DNA from: an uncultured Prevotellaceae bacterium
Lineage (GTDB): Bacteria; Bacteroidota; Bacteroidia; Bacteroidales; Bacteroidaceae
Assembly (NCBI GenBank): GCA_947167515.1
Contig: CAMVIM010000019.1
Coordinates: forward strand, 1 to 64,000
DNA: 64,000 bases
Reading direction: 5' to 3'
The translations under genes and the position numbers were made by a program. Position 1 is the first letter of the stretch. Each line of letters starts with the position of its first letter. The notes beneath the pieces were generated by a model. It did no database searches, was not told the DNA's origin, and saw only the letters and a list, made by a program, of their open reading frames with translations. Below are positions 37,261-47,145 of the stretch, one piece after another.

Positions 37261-37989
37261 ATGTCAGTTATCTTGCATATAGAAACGGCGACCGACCTGT
37301 GCAGCGTGGCTGTGAGCCAGGACAGCGCCATCATTTTTCAGACAGACAACCTGCCCAAGGAGGGAGAGAAGCAGCAAGTGAAGAAGGGCACCAACCATGC
37401 GTCCATACTGGGCGTGATGGTGGACGAGGCTTTGTCCTTCACCGACAACCACGCCATTCCCTTCGACGCGGTGGCTGTGAGTGCGGGGCCTGGCAGCTAC
37501 ACAGGACTGCGCATTGGGGTGTCGATGGCTAAAGGTGTGGCATACGGCCGCAACCTGAAACTCATCAGTGCACCCACGTTGGAGGTGCAGTGTGTGCCAG
37601 TCTTGCTGGTACACGACGACCTGCCCGAAGATGCCCTGCTCTGCCCCATGCTCGATGCCCGACGCATGGAGGTTTACACGGCCTTGTACTCACGCGCCCT
37701 TAGGCCCACCCTGCCCGTGCAGCCAATGGTCATCGACGAGCATTCTTTTGAACAGCAGCTGAACGAGCACCCCATCTACTTCTTCGGCAACGGAGCCGAG
37801 AAGTGCAAGGCCGTGATTCAGCATCCCAACGCCCATTTTTTCGACGGTGTACCCCTGTTGGCCAAGTACATGTCGCCTCTGGCTGAGAAGAAATTCCTAC
37901 GTGAGGAGTTTGCCGACGTGGCATACTTTGAGCCGAACTACCTGAAAGAGTTCCAGGCCACCGTGGCTAAAGACCCGCTCAAGGGATAA
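37261..37989 (+). CDS. tsaB: tRNA threonylcarbamoyladenosine biosynthesis protein TsaB
   Basis: Partner of TsaD in forming t6A37 in tRNAs that read ANN codons. ASKHA-fold features are clear: ILHIETATDLCSVAV at the N-terminus, the motif VSAGPGSYTGLRIGVSMAKG, and LDARRMEVYTALY. An earlier in-frame start at 37237 lies in the -7 promoter box; ATG 37261 gives the expected N-terminus. First gene of a long forward cluster. Confidence 0.94.
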   Translation: MSVILHIETATDLCSVAVSQDSAIIFQTDNLPKEGEKQQVKKGTNHASILGVMVDEALSFTDNHAIPFDAVAVSAGPGSYTGLRIGVSMAKGVAYGRNLKLISAPTLEVQCVPVLLVHDDLPEDALLCPMLDARRMEVYTALYSRALRPTLPVQPMVIDEHSFEQQLNEHPIYFFGNGAEKCKAVIQHPNAHFFDGVPLLAKYMSPLAEKKFLREEFADVAYFEPNYLKEFQATVAKDPLKG

Positions 37990-38000
37990 GAGACTGAGAA

Positions 38001-38657
38001 ATGGAACACAAACAAGAAATAGAAACAGACCGATTGAAGAAAACTGAAGATTCAGAAAATATGGATTACAATACAAAGAGAGAGAAACTCATCATGCCAG
38101 AATACGGACGCGGCATCCAGCAGATGGTGGACTACTGCAAGACCCTTGCCGACCGTGAGGAGCGCATGCGCTGTGCCAGAACCATCATAGCCACCATGGC
38201 GACGATGGCCGAACAGACGGCAGACAAAGAGGATTTCCAGAAGAAACTCTGGAACCATCTGGCAGCAATGGCACAGTATGAACTGGACATCGACTATCCC
38301 GTGGAAATAGAACGCATGGATGACATCGACGCACGTCCCGAGCAATTGCCCTACCCCCAGAAGCGCATCAGGAAACGCAACTACGGGGCCATCGTGGAGC
38401 GGTTCACCGACCATCTTGCCACGATGCCAGCCAGTGCCGAGCAAGAGGAACTGACCCTGCTCGTCGCCAACCACATGAAGCGCGACCTGTCCAACTGGAG
38501 TGTGGACTCAATGAGCGATGAGAAGGTGGCAGAAGACCTTGCCCAATACACCGACGGCAAGATTCAGCTCGACTCCGAACGTAATCCGCTCATCAGCGAC
38601 GGCGAACTGCTGAGCAGCCGCATATCGACATCCATCAAAAAGAAGAAGAAAAAGTAA
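38001..38657 (+). CDS. DUF4290 family protein
   Basis: Conserved Bacteroidetes protein of unknown function, often next to murA. Diagnostic segments are KLIMPEYGRGIQQMVDYCKT and the DREERMRCARTIIATMATM helix; the C-terminus is a lysine run (KKKKKK). A second ATG at 38061 (MDYNTKREKL) begins the conserved part and may be the true start. The stop overlaps the murA start (TAATG), suggesting translational coupling. Confidence 0.9.
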   Translation: MEHKQEIETDRLKKTEDSENMDYNTKREKLIMPEYGRGIQQMVDYCKTLADREERMRCARTIIATMATMAEQTADKEDFQKKLWNHLAAMAQYELDIDYPVEIERMDDIDARPEQLPYPQKRIRKRNYGAIVERFTDHLATMPASAEQEELTLLVANHMKRDLSNWSVDSMSDEKVAEDLAQYTDGKIQLDSERNPLISDGELLSSRISTSIKKKKKK

Positions 38658-39964
38658 TGGCATCATTTATCATAGAAGGTGGCCATCAGCTGCACGGCGA
38701 AATCACCCCTCAAGGTGCCAAGAACGAGGCACTTGAGGTCATCTCCGCCATCCTGCTGACCGCCGAGCCTGTCATCATACGGAATGTGCCCAACATTCTC
38801 GATGTCAACAACCTCATCAGTCTGTTGAGCCGTATGGGAGTGCGCGTCACGCAAGTGGGCAACCACGACTGGCAGTTCCAGGCAGACCAACTCGACATGG
38901 ACTATCTGGGCGGGCAGGAATTTGTGCAACGCTGTTCCTCCCTGCGAGGCAGCATCCTCGTGCTCGGCCCGCTGTTGGCGCGCTTTCACAAAGCTTGCGT
39001 AGCTAAGCCTGGAGGTGACCAGATAGGCCGCCGGCGACTCGACACCCACTTTCTGGGCATCCAGGAACTGGGAGCCAAGTTCAACTACTGCATGGAGCGC
39101 GGCGTGTATGAGATTGACGCAAACGAGCTGAAAGGCACCTACATGTTGCTCGACGAAGCCAGTGTGACCGGCACCGCCAACATCATCATGACCGCCGTGC
39201 TGGCTCAAGGCACCACCACCATCTACAATGCCGCCTGCGAGCCTTACATCCAGCAGCTTTGCCGCATGCTCAACCAGATGGGTGCCAAGATTTCGGGCAT
39301 CAGTTCCAACCTGTTGACCATCGAGGGAGTGAAGGAACTGCATGGCACCGATCACACCATCCTGCCCGACATGATTGAAGTGGGTTCGTTCATCGGCATG
39401 GCCGCCATGACGGGCAGCGACATCACCATCAAGCATGTCAGCTATGAGAACCTCGGCATCATTCCGCAGGCCTTCCGTCGCCTCGGCATCACCATCGAGC
39501 GCATGGGCGACGACATTCACATACCCGAACATCTGCACTATGAGGTGGCCTCCTTCATGGACGGCAGCACCATGTCCATCGCCGATGCTCCGTGGCCAGG
39601 CCTCACCCCCGACCTCTTGAGCATCATGCTCGTGGTAGCCACTCAGGCGAAGGGTTCAGTGCTCATCCATCAGAAGATGTTCGAGAGCCGCCTCTTTTTT
39701 GTCGATAAGCTCATTGATATGGGCGCACAGATTATCCTCTGCGACCCTCACAGAGCCGTAGTGGTGGGACACGACAACCAAAGCCCCCTGCATGGAGCCA
39801 AGATGTCAAGCCCCGACATCCGTGCCGGCATCGCCCTGCTCATCGCAGCCATGTCGGCTCAAGGCACCAGCATCATCAGCAACATCGAGCAGATTGACCG
39901 AGGCTACGAGAACATTGAGGGACGACTCGCTGCATTAGGTGCAGCCATCAAGAGACTACAATGA
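38657..39964 (+). CDS. murA: UDP-N-acetylglucosamine 1-carboxyvinyltransferase with active-site Asp
   Basis: First committed step of peptidoglycan synthesis: enolpyruvyl transfer from PEP to UDP-GlcNAc. The fold signatures are GAKNEALEVISAILLTAEPV and, in the catalytic loop, KPGGDQIGRRRLDTHFLGI. The usual catalytic Cys (Cys115 in E. coli, in PGGC) is Asp121 here. Known Asp variants stay active and are insensitive to fosfomycin, so intrinsic resistance of this target is predicted. It overlaps its upstream and downstream neighbours by 1 and 4 bases. Confidence 0.96.
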   Translation: MASFIIEGGHQLHGEITPQGAKNEALEVISAILLTAEPVIIRNVPNILDVNNLISLLSRMGVRVTQVGNHDWQFQADQLDMDYLGGQEFVQRCSSLRGSILVLGPLLARFHKACVAKPGGDQIGRRRLDTHFLGIQELGAKFNYCMERGVYEIDANELKGTYMLLDEASVTGTANIIMTAVLAQGTTTIYNAACEPYIQQLCRMLNQMGAKISGISSNLLTIEGVKELHGTDHTILPDMIEVGSFIGMAAMTGSDITIKHVSYENLGIIPQAFRRLGITIERMGDDIHIPEHLHYEVASFMDGSTMSIADAPWPGLTPDLLSIMLVVATQAKGSVLIHQKMFESRLFFVDKLIDMGAQIILCDPHRAVVVGHDNQSPLHGAKMSSPDIRAGIALLIAAMSAQGTSIISNIEQIDRGYENIEGRLAALGAAIKRLQ

Positions 39965-40485
39965 TAAGGCAAGAGGACGTTTATCAGATAGGCCGCATGG
40001 GCAAAGTGCATGGACTGAAAGGAGAGATTAACTTTCAGTTCACCGATGACGTGTGGGACAGAACCGACAGCGACTACATCATCTGCGAAGTGGATGGTAT
40101 TCTGGTGCCTTTCTTCATTGAGGAATACCGTTTCCGCAGCGACTCGACCGCCATCATGAAACTGGAAGGAATTGACACGGTCGATGCCGCCCAAATGCTG
40201 GTGAACTGCTACGTTTACTTTGAAAAGAAATATCAGGAGGAACTGGATGAGGATGAAGTGTCGCTCAACTACTTCATTGGCTTCAAGATGATAGATGGCG
40301 ACAACGGAGAGGACATCGGCATCATCGCTGACATCGACGACAAGACGGACAACTGGCTCTTCGTTGTGGAGCGGAAGGACGGCAGCGAGGTGATGATTCC
40401 TGCACACGAAGAATTTATCTCAGAAATCAACAAAGAGGAGAAGAAGATGGTGATGGATTTACCTTTAGGACTTTTGGATTTATGA
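39961..40485 (+). CDS. rimM: 16S rRNA processing protein RimM
   Basis: Assembly factor for the head of the 30S subunit, binding S19. The N-terminal RimM barrel (YQIGRMGKVHGLKGEINFQF) and the C-terminal PRC-like domain (LLDL end, IPAHEEFISEINKEEKKM) are present. 174 aa is standard. It starts on the ATGA shared with the murA stop and ends in the same kind of overlap with dxr. Confidence 0.93.
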   Translation: MIRQEDVYQIGRMGKVHGLKGEINFQFTDDVWDRTDSDYIICEVDGILVPFFIEEYRFRSDSTAIMKLEGIDTVDAAQMLVNCYVYFEKKYQEELDEDEVSLNYFIGFKMIDGDNGEDIGIIADIDDKTDNWLFVVERKDGSEVMIPAHEEFISEINKEEKKMVMDLPLGLLDL

Positions 40486-41624
40486 AGAAAAGAATTTGCA
40501 TATTAGGCTCAACGGGCAGCATCGGCACCCAGGCGCTGGACGTGATTGGACAGCACAGCGACCTCTATGAGGCATACGTGCTGACGGCGTACAACAATGC
40601 GGACCTGCTCATTGAACAAGCCCGACAATACAATCCCGAGGCTGTCGTGATAGCCAAGGAGTCAAACTACGAGAAGGTGAAAGAGGGTCTGGCAGACCTT
40701 CCTATCAAAGTTTATACGGGTGCCGACGCACTCTGCCAAGTGGTGCAGGATGACAACGTGGACATCGTGCTTGCCTCCATGGTGGGATTTGCAGGTCTGG
40801 AACCGACGATTGCTGCCATCAAGGCCAAGAAGATGATTGCTTTGGCCAACAAGGAGACGCTGGTGGTGGCTGGTGACCTCATCACCCGATTGGCTAATGA
40901 GAATCAGGTGCCTATCCTGCCCGTAGATTCTGAACATTCCGCTATTTTCCAGTGTCTGGAGCCTGGCAACAGGATTGACAAGATACTGCTCACTTGCAGC
41001 GGAGGGCCTTTCCGCCACTTCACGAAAGAACAATTACGCACCGTGACGAAAGCCGACGCGCTCGCCCACCCTACATGGAACATGGGCGCAAAAATCACCA
41101 TCGACTCAGCCACGCTGATGAACAAAGGCTTCGAGGTGATTGAGGCACGATGGCTCTTCGGTGTGAAACCGGAACAGATACAGGTGGTGGTGCATCCGCA
41201 GTCGGTCATCCACAGTGCCGTGCAGTTCGAGGATGGTGCCGTGAAAGCACAGTTGGGTGTACCCGATATGCGCCTGCCTATCCAGTATGCCTTCAGTTAC
41301 CCTAAGCGTTTGAGCCTCAACGGAGAGCGGCTTGACCTTTTCGGCTTGAAGGACTTGACCTTCGAACGCCCCGACACCGAACGGTTCCGCTGTCTGGGCT
41401 TGGCATACGAGTCGCTGAAACAGGGGGGCAACATGCCTTGCATCGTCAATGCCGCCAACGAAGTGGCCAACCGTGCTTTCATTGATGACCGAATCGGCTT
41501 TGAACAGATTGCCGACATCATTGAAAGAACCATGACGAAGATAGATTTTACAACCAATTCAACATTAGAAACTTATTTACAAACAGACAAAGAAGCAAGA
41601 CAATACGCTTCCACATTATTATAA
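40482..41624 (+). CDS. dxr: 1-deoxy-D-xylulose 5-phosphate reductoisomerase
   Basis: Makes 2-C-methyl-D-erythritol 4-phosphate in the MEP isoprenoid pathway. NADPH site ILGSTGSIGTQALDVI, metal/substrate residues in LPVDSEHSAIFQCL and the SCGGPF-like LTCSGGPFRHF, plus GAKITIDSATLMNKGFEVIEA. 380 aa is normal. ispF of the same pathway lies about 7 kb further on in the same direction. Confidence 0.97.
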   Translation: MKKRICILGSTGSIGTQALDVIGQHSDLYEAYVLTAYNNADLLIEQARQYNPEAVVIAKESNYEKVKEGLADLPIKVYTGADALCQVVQDDNVDIVLASMVGFAGLEPTIAAIKAKKMIALANKETLVVAGDLITRLANENQVPILPVDSEHSAIFQCLEPGNRIDKILLTCSGGPFRHFTKEQLRTVTKADALAHPTWNMGAKITIDSATLMNKGFEVIEARWLFGVKPEQIQVVVHPQSVIHSAVQFEDGAVKAQLGVPDMRLPIQYAFSYPKRLSLNGERLDLFGLKDLTFERPDTERFRCLGLAYESLKQGGNMPCIVNAANEVANRAFIDDRIGFEQIADIIERTMTKIDFTTNSTLETYLQTDKEARQYASTLL

Positions 41625-43100
41625 ATGGAAACAATTCTCATCAAAGGTCTGCAACTCATCATCGCCCTTGCGCTGCTCATCATCCTGCACGAGGGGGGAC
41701 ATTTCTTTGCAGCAAAAGTTTTTAAGGTAAGAGTGGAAAAGTTCTATCTTTTCTTCGACTGGAAATTCAGCCTTTTTAGCACCTACAGCAACTGGTGGCG
41801 CAAACTGATGGGCAAGGCACCTGCCAAGAAAAAGGAGAACGGAGAATATGAGTATGAAGGCACCGAATACGGCATCGGCTGGATTCCACTGGGCGGCTAT
41901 GTGAAGATTTCGGGCATGGTCGATGAATCCTCCTTCAACGAGGATGACAGCCAAAAGAGTTTCTGGAAACAGTTGCCCCAACTGATGAAGAACATCATCA
42001 TCAAGAACTCCGATGTGAAAGGCGAGTCTTGGGAATTTCGCACTCACCCCGCCTGGCAACGCCTCATCATCATGCTGGGCGGCATCATCATGAACTTCAT
42101 CACCGCTTTCGTCATTTATTCGATGGTGCTGTTCACTTGGGGCGAAAGTTTCGTGAAGAGCGAGGACATGAACTACGGCATGAAGTTCTCGGAACAAGCT
42201 AAGGCAGACGGCTTCTGCGATGGCGACATCATCATCAAGACTGATGAAGAGGCTGTGGAATCGTGGAACACTTCTGTGCTGCAAGACATGTCGAACGCCA
42301 AGACCGTTACCGTGTTGCGCGAAGGCAAGGAGGTGGTCATCAACATGCCAGAAGAACTCTCCCTGCTCGACATGATTGAGCAACCGCTCTATGCCACCAT
42401 GCGGGCACCTTTAGCCATCGACAGCATCCTGCCTGGCACACCCGCCGATGAGATGGGACTGAAAAAGACGGACAAGATTTGTTCGGTGAATGGCATGGAA
42501 GTGAAGGACTTCAACGACTTCCAGAACGCTTTGATTGCCTTGCAGAAGAACCTGCCTGAAAAGGCAAACTTCGGCGACAGCCTGAAAGCACGGCAAATCA
42601 CTCTTGTGCTGAACGATTCCGTCGTTCAAAAGGTCACACTGACCCCAGAGTTCACCCTCGGATTTGCCAACGCCATGCCCTATCAAGACAAAATTACCAC
42701 CAAGAAATACGGTTTCTTCGAGTCCTTCCCTGCTGGCGTGAAGTACGGCATACAGACACTCACCAGCTATGCAGACCAGATGAAGTACATCTTCACCAAG
42801 AAAGGAGCGCGTCAGGTAGGCGGATTCATCAGCATCGGCAACATCTTCCCCGATGCATGGAACTGGCAGAAATTCTGGTTGCTCACAGCCTTCCTCTCCA
42901 TCGCACTGGGCTTTGTTAACGTGCTGCCTATTCCTGCGCTTGACGGCGGTCACGCCCTCTTTGCCCTGTTTGAACTTTTCACAGGTAAACGTCTGAACGA
43001 CAATTTCCTCCTGGTGGTTCAATACTTTGGAATGTACATTCTGCTGGGCTTGATGATACTGGCACAGCTAAACGATATCCTAAGGATTTTCGGACTATAA
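41625..43100 (+). CDS. rseP: RIP metalloprotease RseP (M50 site-2 protease)
   Basis: Intramembrane zinc protease that releases membrane-bound anti-sigma factors and clears signal peptides. The first helix carries HEGGH (His22, Glu23, His26), the last region NVLPIPALDGGHALFALFE supplies the third ligand, and a PDZ domain lies between (LPGTPADEMGLKKTDKICSV). 491 aa, at the long end of the family. It begins right after the dxr stop without a gap. Confidence 0.95.
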   Translation: METILIKGLQLIIALALLIILHEGGHFFAAKVFKVRVEKFYLFFDWKFSLFSTYSNWWRKLMGKAPAKKKENGEYEYEGTEYGIGWIPLGGYVKISGMVDESSFNEDDSQKSFWKQLPQLMKNIIIKNSDVKGESWEFRTHPAWQRLIIMLGGIIMNFITAFVIYSMVLFTWGESFVKSEDMNYGMKFSEQAKADGFCDGDIIIKTDEEAVESWNTSVLQDMSNAKTVTVLREGKEVVINMPEELSLLDMIEQPLYATMRAPLAIDSILPGTPADEMGLKKTDKICSVNGMEVKDFNDFQNALIALQKNLPEKANFGDSLKARQITLVLNDSVVQKVTLTPEFTLGFANAMPYQDKITTKKYGFFESFPAGVKYGIQTLTSYADQMKYIFTKKGARQVGGFISIGNIFPDAWNWQKFWLLTAFLSIALGFVNVLPIPALDGGHALFALFELFTGKRLNDNFLLVVQYFGMYILLGLMILAQLNDILRIFGL

Positions 43101-43176
43101 GAAAAGGAATCACGAACGATGACAATAGGGCTTTCGGACAACAGCATTTGACACTTAACTTTTAACACTTACCGCA

Positions 43177-43809
43177 TTGAAGATACTTGCCGTCGGCATG
43201 AACTATGCCAAACATATCGACGAAATTCATACTAAAGAGGAGAAAAAATCGTTATTGGAGAAAGAGCCAGTCTTGTTCTCGAAGTTCGATTCGAGCATCA
43301 TTCAGCCCGGCAAGCCATTCTTTGTGCCTGACTTTGCCGACCGTTTCGACTACGAGACCGAGATTGTGGTGAAGATAGCTCATGTGGGCAAGGACATCAG
43401 CGAGCGTTTTGCCCACCGCTACTACAACGAACTCACCGTCGGCATCGACTTCACGGCCCGCAACCTGCAGAGCGAACTTCGCAAGGAGGGCTTGCCGTGG
43501 GAATGTTGCAAGGGGTTCGACGGCAGTGCAGCACTGGGCAAATTCATCAACAAGGAAGAGCTGGGATGCGATGTGCAGGACATCCATTTTCACATGGACA
43601 TGAACGGCGAACGGCGACAGACAGGCCACACGGCAGACATGATTCACACCATCGACCACATCATCGCCTATGCTTCCAAGTTCTTCACGCTCAAGACAGG
43701 CGACCTTATCTTCACAGGCACACCATCAGGCATCGGTCCAGTGAAAGAAGGTGACAAGATTGAAGCCTACATCGGTGACAGGAAACTACTTGACCTAAGA
43801 ATCAAATGA
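43177..43809 (+). CDS. Fumarylacetoacetate hydrolase family protein, TTG start
   Basis: FAH-superfamily enzyme of the small (about 210 aa) type, related to acylpyruvases and oxaloacetate decarboxylase/tautomerases. Metal-site segments FDYETEIVVKIAHVGK and GDLIFTGTPSGIGPVKEGD are intact. The conserved opening MKILAVGMNYAKH begins at TTG 43177; no ATG or GTG in frame fits better, so TTG initiation is proposed. The last 4 bases overlap porU. Confidence 0.9.
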   Translation: MKILAVGMNYAKHIDEIHTKEEKKSLLEKEPVLFSKFDSSIIQPGKPFFVPDFADRFDYETEIVVKIAHVGKDISERFAHRYYNELTVGIDFTARNLQSELRKEGLPWECCKGFDGSAALGKFINKEELGCDVQDIHFHMDMNGERRQTGHTADMIHTIDHIIAYASKFFTLKTGDLIFTGTPSGIGPVKEGDKIEAYIGDRKLLDLRIK

Positions 43810-46800
43810 CACCCATGACGAAGAAGCTATACACCTTGCTACTGATGGCAGCGGTGGCTATCGCCGCCCATGCACAGTCACGCTACACAGAACACTCCAA
43901 ACTTGCCTCGGGCAAATGGGTGAAAATCCGTGTGGCAAATGAAGGTGTGTATCAACTCACCAGCTCCGCGCTGAAGAACATGGGATTCAGCAACCCCGAC
44001 AAGGTCAGCCTTTACGGCTACAACCTCCCCTTCCTGCCCGAAGCAAACATCGAAGACCTCGGCGACGACCTCACCGAGATTCCTCTTTATCGCAAAGCGA
44101 ACGGCACGGTACTTTTCTACTCATGCGGCACCACCTTGTGGACACGCAAGAACCAGTCCAGCACTTACACCCATCGCAACAACCCCTATTCCAGCTACAT
44201 CTATTATTTTCTGTCGGAAAACTCTGGAACGCCAGCCACTTTCCCTAAAGCAGACACCCAGACGACCTCCACAACAGAACAGAGCACCTACTATGCTCAC
44301 ACCCTCCACGAAGAAGATGCCTTCTCCTTTCTGAATGCCGGACGCACTTTCTTCGAGGCCTATGACTATGCCACTGGCCCCACAAAGACCTATAAACTAC
44401 AATTTGAGAACACTTGTGCGGGCGACATCACGCTGGACATCCAGTTTGGCACAAACAGCACCACCGCCACGACGCTCAATGTGACGGCAGACAACAATGC
44501 ACTGGGAACCATCACCTTGCCCAGCAACGAAAGCGAGGCTGTAGGTAATGTAGGCAAGAAGAGTTTCACCATCTACGACCAAACCGCCGCATCGCTCAAT
44601 GTACAACTGAAACACACGCGTACCAGCAGCATCCCTGCACACTTGGACTATATCCGCGCCACCTACGAGGCACAACTCTCGCTGAGCGGAAAGGACTTCT
44701 TGGTTTTCAGTCCCAACAGCAACAGCAATGCCGTCTTCAAGCTGCAAGGCACCAACAGCGCCACACGTGTTTGGCGTGTGACAAGTCCTGAAGTGACCCA
44801 AGAACTGGCAGGTACACTTTCCGGCTCCACCTATACGGCTTCCACCACTGCCAGTGCCACCAACCGATTCAAGGAGAAATTCGTGGCTGTCAACACCGAA
44901 GCCACCTTCCCCTCGCCCCAAGTGGTCGGCGCCATCGCCAATCAAGACCTCCATGCCCTCAGCGGCATAAACCTGCTCATCATCGTACCTGCCAACGGCA
45001 AACTGACTCAGCAGGCTCAACGTCTGGCCGATGCACACACAACCATCGACGGTCTGAAATGCGCCGTTGTCCCTGCTGACCAGATTTATAACGAATTCTC
45101 ATCCGGCACCCCCGATGCCACAGCTTATCGCCGCCTCATGAAGATGTTCTACGATAAGCAATACACAGCCTCTCCCCTCACCGGTACACAGAAAGGCAGC
45201 CTCAACCTGCTACTCTTCGGCAACTGCTTTTGGGATAACAGATTCATCATCCCAGCACTTGCGAAGAAATCACAGGATGACTACCTGCTGGCATACGAGT
45301 CGGAGAACGCATGGTCGCACACCGATTCCTATGTGCTCGAAGACTACTACACCCTGCTGGCCGACGGCAAAGGCGTTTCCCCACTGAAAGAGAAACCAGA
45401 CTGCGGAGTGGGACGCTTGCCCGTATCCAGCGAAACAGAGGCCAAGTACGTCGTTGACAAACTCATCAACTACATGAAGAACTCCTATGCTGGCGCATGG
45501 AAGAACACCATCTGCCTGATGGGCGACGATGACAAGACCAACATTCACATGCAAGATGCAGAGGCCGTGCTCACCAACACAGAAAGCCTCTTCCCCAACT
45601 ACCGCTACAAGCGCATCTATTGGGACAACTACACCGTTCAGCAGTCGGCTACAGGCAACACCTATCCCGATGTACAAGCCGACATCAACAAGACGATGGA
45701 AGAAGGTGCCCTCATCATGAACTATACAGGTCACGGCTCAGGCTACTCCCTGTCCCATGAGATGGTTGTCAGAACCAGCAATTTCCAGAACTGGACATCG
45801 CCACGCATTCCCATTTGGGTGACTGCGGCCTGCGATGTGGCACCCTTCGACATGAACATAGAGAACCAGGCTTGCGAGGCCATCCTCAACAAACAAGGTG
45901 CAGCCGTCGCCTTCATCGGCACTGCGCGCACCGTCTATTCCTCCCCCAACCGCACCATCAACCGCAATTTCATGTCCCATGTGCTTGCCACCAAAAACAA
46001 TGGCGAGCACTTCACCATCGGCGAGGCATTGGCACAAGCCAAGGTGGACATTCTGGCTTCAAAAACCTACTACACAAGGTTAGACACCATCAACAAGGTA
46101 CACTTTGTCCTTCTTGGCGACCCTGCCATCAAATTGCTCACGCCCACCCATCAGGTGAAAATCGACAAACTCAACGGAAAAGCCATCGATGCCGACAACC
46201 CACCCACTCTTCCGGCAGGTGAAAGCGTGACCGTAGAAGGTCACATTGCCGATGCGTCGGGCAATGCCGTCACCAACTTCGAAGGCCTTGTCTCCCCCAT
46301 CGTTTACGACAGTGAGGAACACATCGTCTGCAAATACAACGCAGCCGACCCTGACCGCGAGCCCGATCCCTTCGAGTACGATGACCGCACACGTATCCTC
46401 TATTCCGGCACCGACTCCGTCAAGGCAGGCACCTTCAAGTTCACATTCCCCGTGCCGCTCGACATCAACTATTCCGACAAGTCGGGACTCATCACCCTCT
46501 ATGCCATCAACAAGGACAAGACCGTCGAGGCCAACGGAAAGTTTGAAGATTTCCTGGTGGGAGGCACCACCTCTAAAGAACTGACCGACACAGAAGGTCC
46601 AACGATTGCTGCTTTCTCCAACGGCAAAAACATCTCCGAAGTCAACTACACTGCAGAGGAACCCACCATTCGCATTGAACTGAACGACCCCAGCGGCATC
46701 AACACCACCGGCAACGGACTCGGTCATGACATCGTGGCCATCATCGACAACAAAGAGGCGACGACCTACAACCTCAACAACTACTACACACAAGCCACAG

Positions 46801-47099
46801 GCGACTACACATCGGGCACCGTCACCTATACATTCCCCACCCTTGCAGCCGGCAAACACACGCTCGTCATTCGTGCGTTCGACACACTGAACAACATGGG
46901 CGAAGAAGCCTACACTTTCGAAGTGGTCGAAGGACTCACCGAAGTCTTTGATTTCTACGATGTGACGGGACGAAAGGTCTATAGCGGCAGCCATCGTAGT
47001 CCCTCTCTGCCCAAAGGTGTCTATATTCGTCGCACACGAGTCACCTCCCCCAAGGGAGACATCTCCACATCGTCAGAAAAAGTCTTAGCCACACAATAA
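43806..47099 (+). CDS. porU: Type IX secretion system sortase PorU
   Basis: Gingipain-like (C25) cysteine peptidase that removes the C-terminal signal of T9SS cargo at the outer membrane and attaches it to A-LPS. A signal peptide (LYTLLLMAAVAIAAHAQ) is followed by an N-terminal beta region, then the caspase-like domain with His643 (NYTGHGSGYSLSHE) and Cys676 (WVTAACDVAPFD). Their spacing of 33 residues equals that of His657/Cys690 in Porphyromonas gingivalis PorU. The C-terminus (VFDFYDVTGRKVY) resembles the CTD fold found in PorU itself. Next to porV, as usual. Confidence 0.95.
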   Translation: MTPMTKKLYTLLLMAAVAIAAHAQSRYTEHSKLASGKWVKIRVANEGVYQLTSSALKNMGFSNPDKVSLYGYNLPFLPEANIEDLGDDLTEIPLYRKANGTVLFYSCGTTLWTRKNQSSTYTHRNNPYSSYIYYFLSENSGTPATFPKADTQTTSTTEQSTYYAHTLHEEDAFSFLNAGRTFFEAYDYATGPTKTYKLQFENTCAGDITLDIQFGTNSTTATTLNVTADNNALGTITLPSNESEAVGNVGKKSFTIYDQTAASLNVQLKHTRTSSIPAHLDYIRATYEAQLSLSGKDFLVFSPNSNSNAVFKLQGTNSATRVWRVTSPEVTQELAGTLSGSTYTASTTASATNRFKEKFVAVNTEATFPSPQVVGAIANQDLHALSGINLLIIVPANGKLTQQAQRLADAHTTIDGLKCAVVPADQIYNEFSSGTPDATAYRRLMKMFYDKQYTASPLTGTQKGSLNLLLFGNCFWDNRFIIPALAKKSQDDYLLAYESENAWSHTDSYVLEDYYTLLADGKGVSPLKEKPDCGVGRLPVSSETEAKYVVDKLINYMKNSYAGAWKNTICLMGDDDKTNIHMQDAEAVLTNTESLFPNYRYKRIYWDNYTVQQSATGNTYPDVQADINKTMEEGALIMNYTGHGSGYSLSHEMVVRTSNFQNWTSPRIPIWVTAACDVAPFDMNIENQACEAILNKQGAAVAFIGTARTVYSSPNRTINRNFMSHVLATKNNGEHFTIGEALAQAKVDILASKTYYTRLDTINKVHFVLLGDPAIKLLTPTHQVKIDKLNGKAIDADNPPTLPAGESVTVEGHIADASGNAVTNFEGLVSPIVYDSEEHIVCKYNAADPDREPDPFEYDDRTRILYSGTDSVKAGTFKFTFPVPLDINYSDKSGLITLYAINKDKTVEANGKFEDFLVGGTTSKELTDTEGPTIAAFSNGKNISEVNYTAEEPTIRIELNDPSGINTTGNGLGHDIVAIIDNKEATTYNLNNYYTQATGDYTSGTVTYTFPTLAAGKHTLVIRAFDTLNNMGEEAYTFEVVEGLTEVFDFYDVTGRKVYSGSHRSPSLPKGVYIRRTRVTSPKGDISTSSEKVLATQ

Positions 47100-47145
47100 A
47101 GCACCACATCTCTCGTTTCTATTTAGAGAACAATCATAGACACTT

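Noticed and set aside
46080..46994. 304-residue frame opposite porU
   Set aside because: Antisense shadow produced by codon bias in porU.
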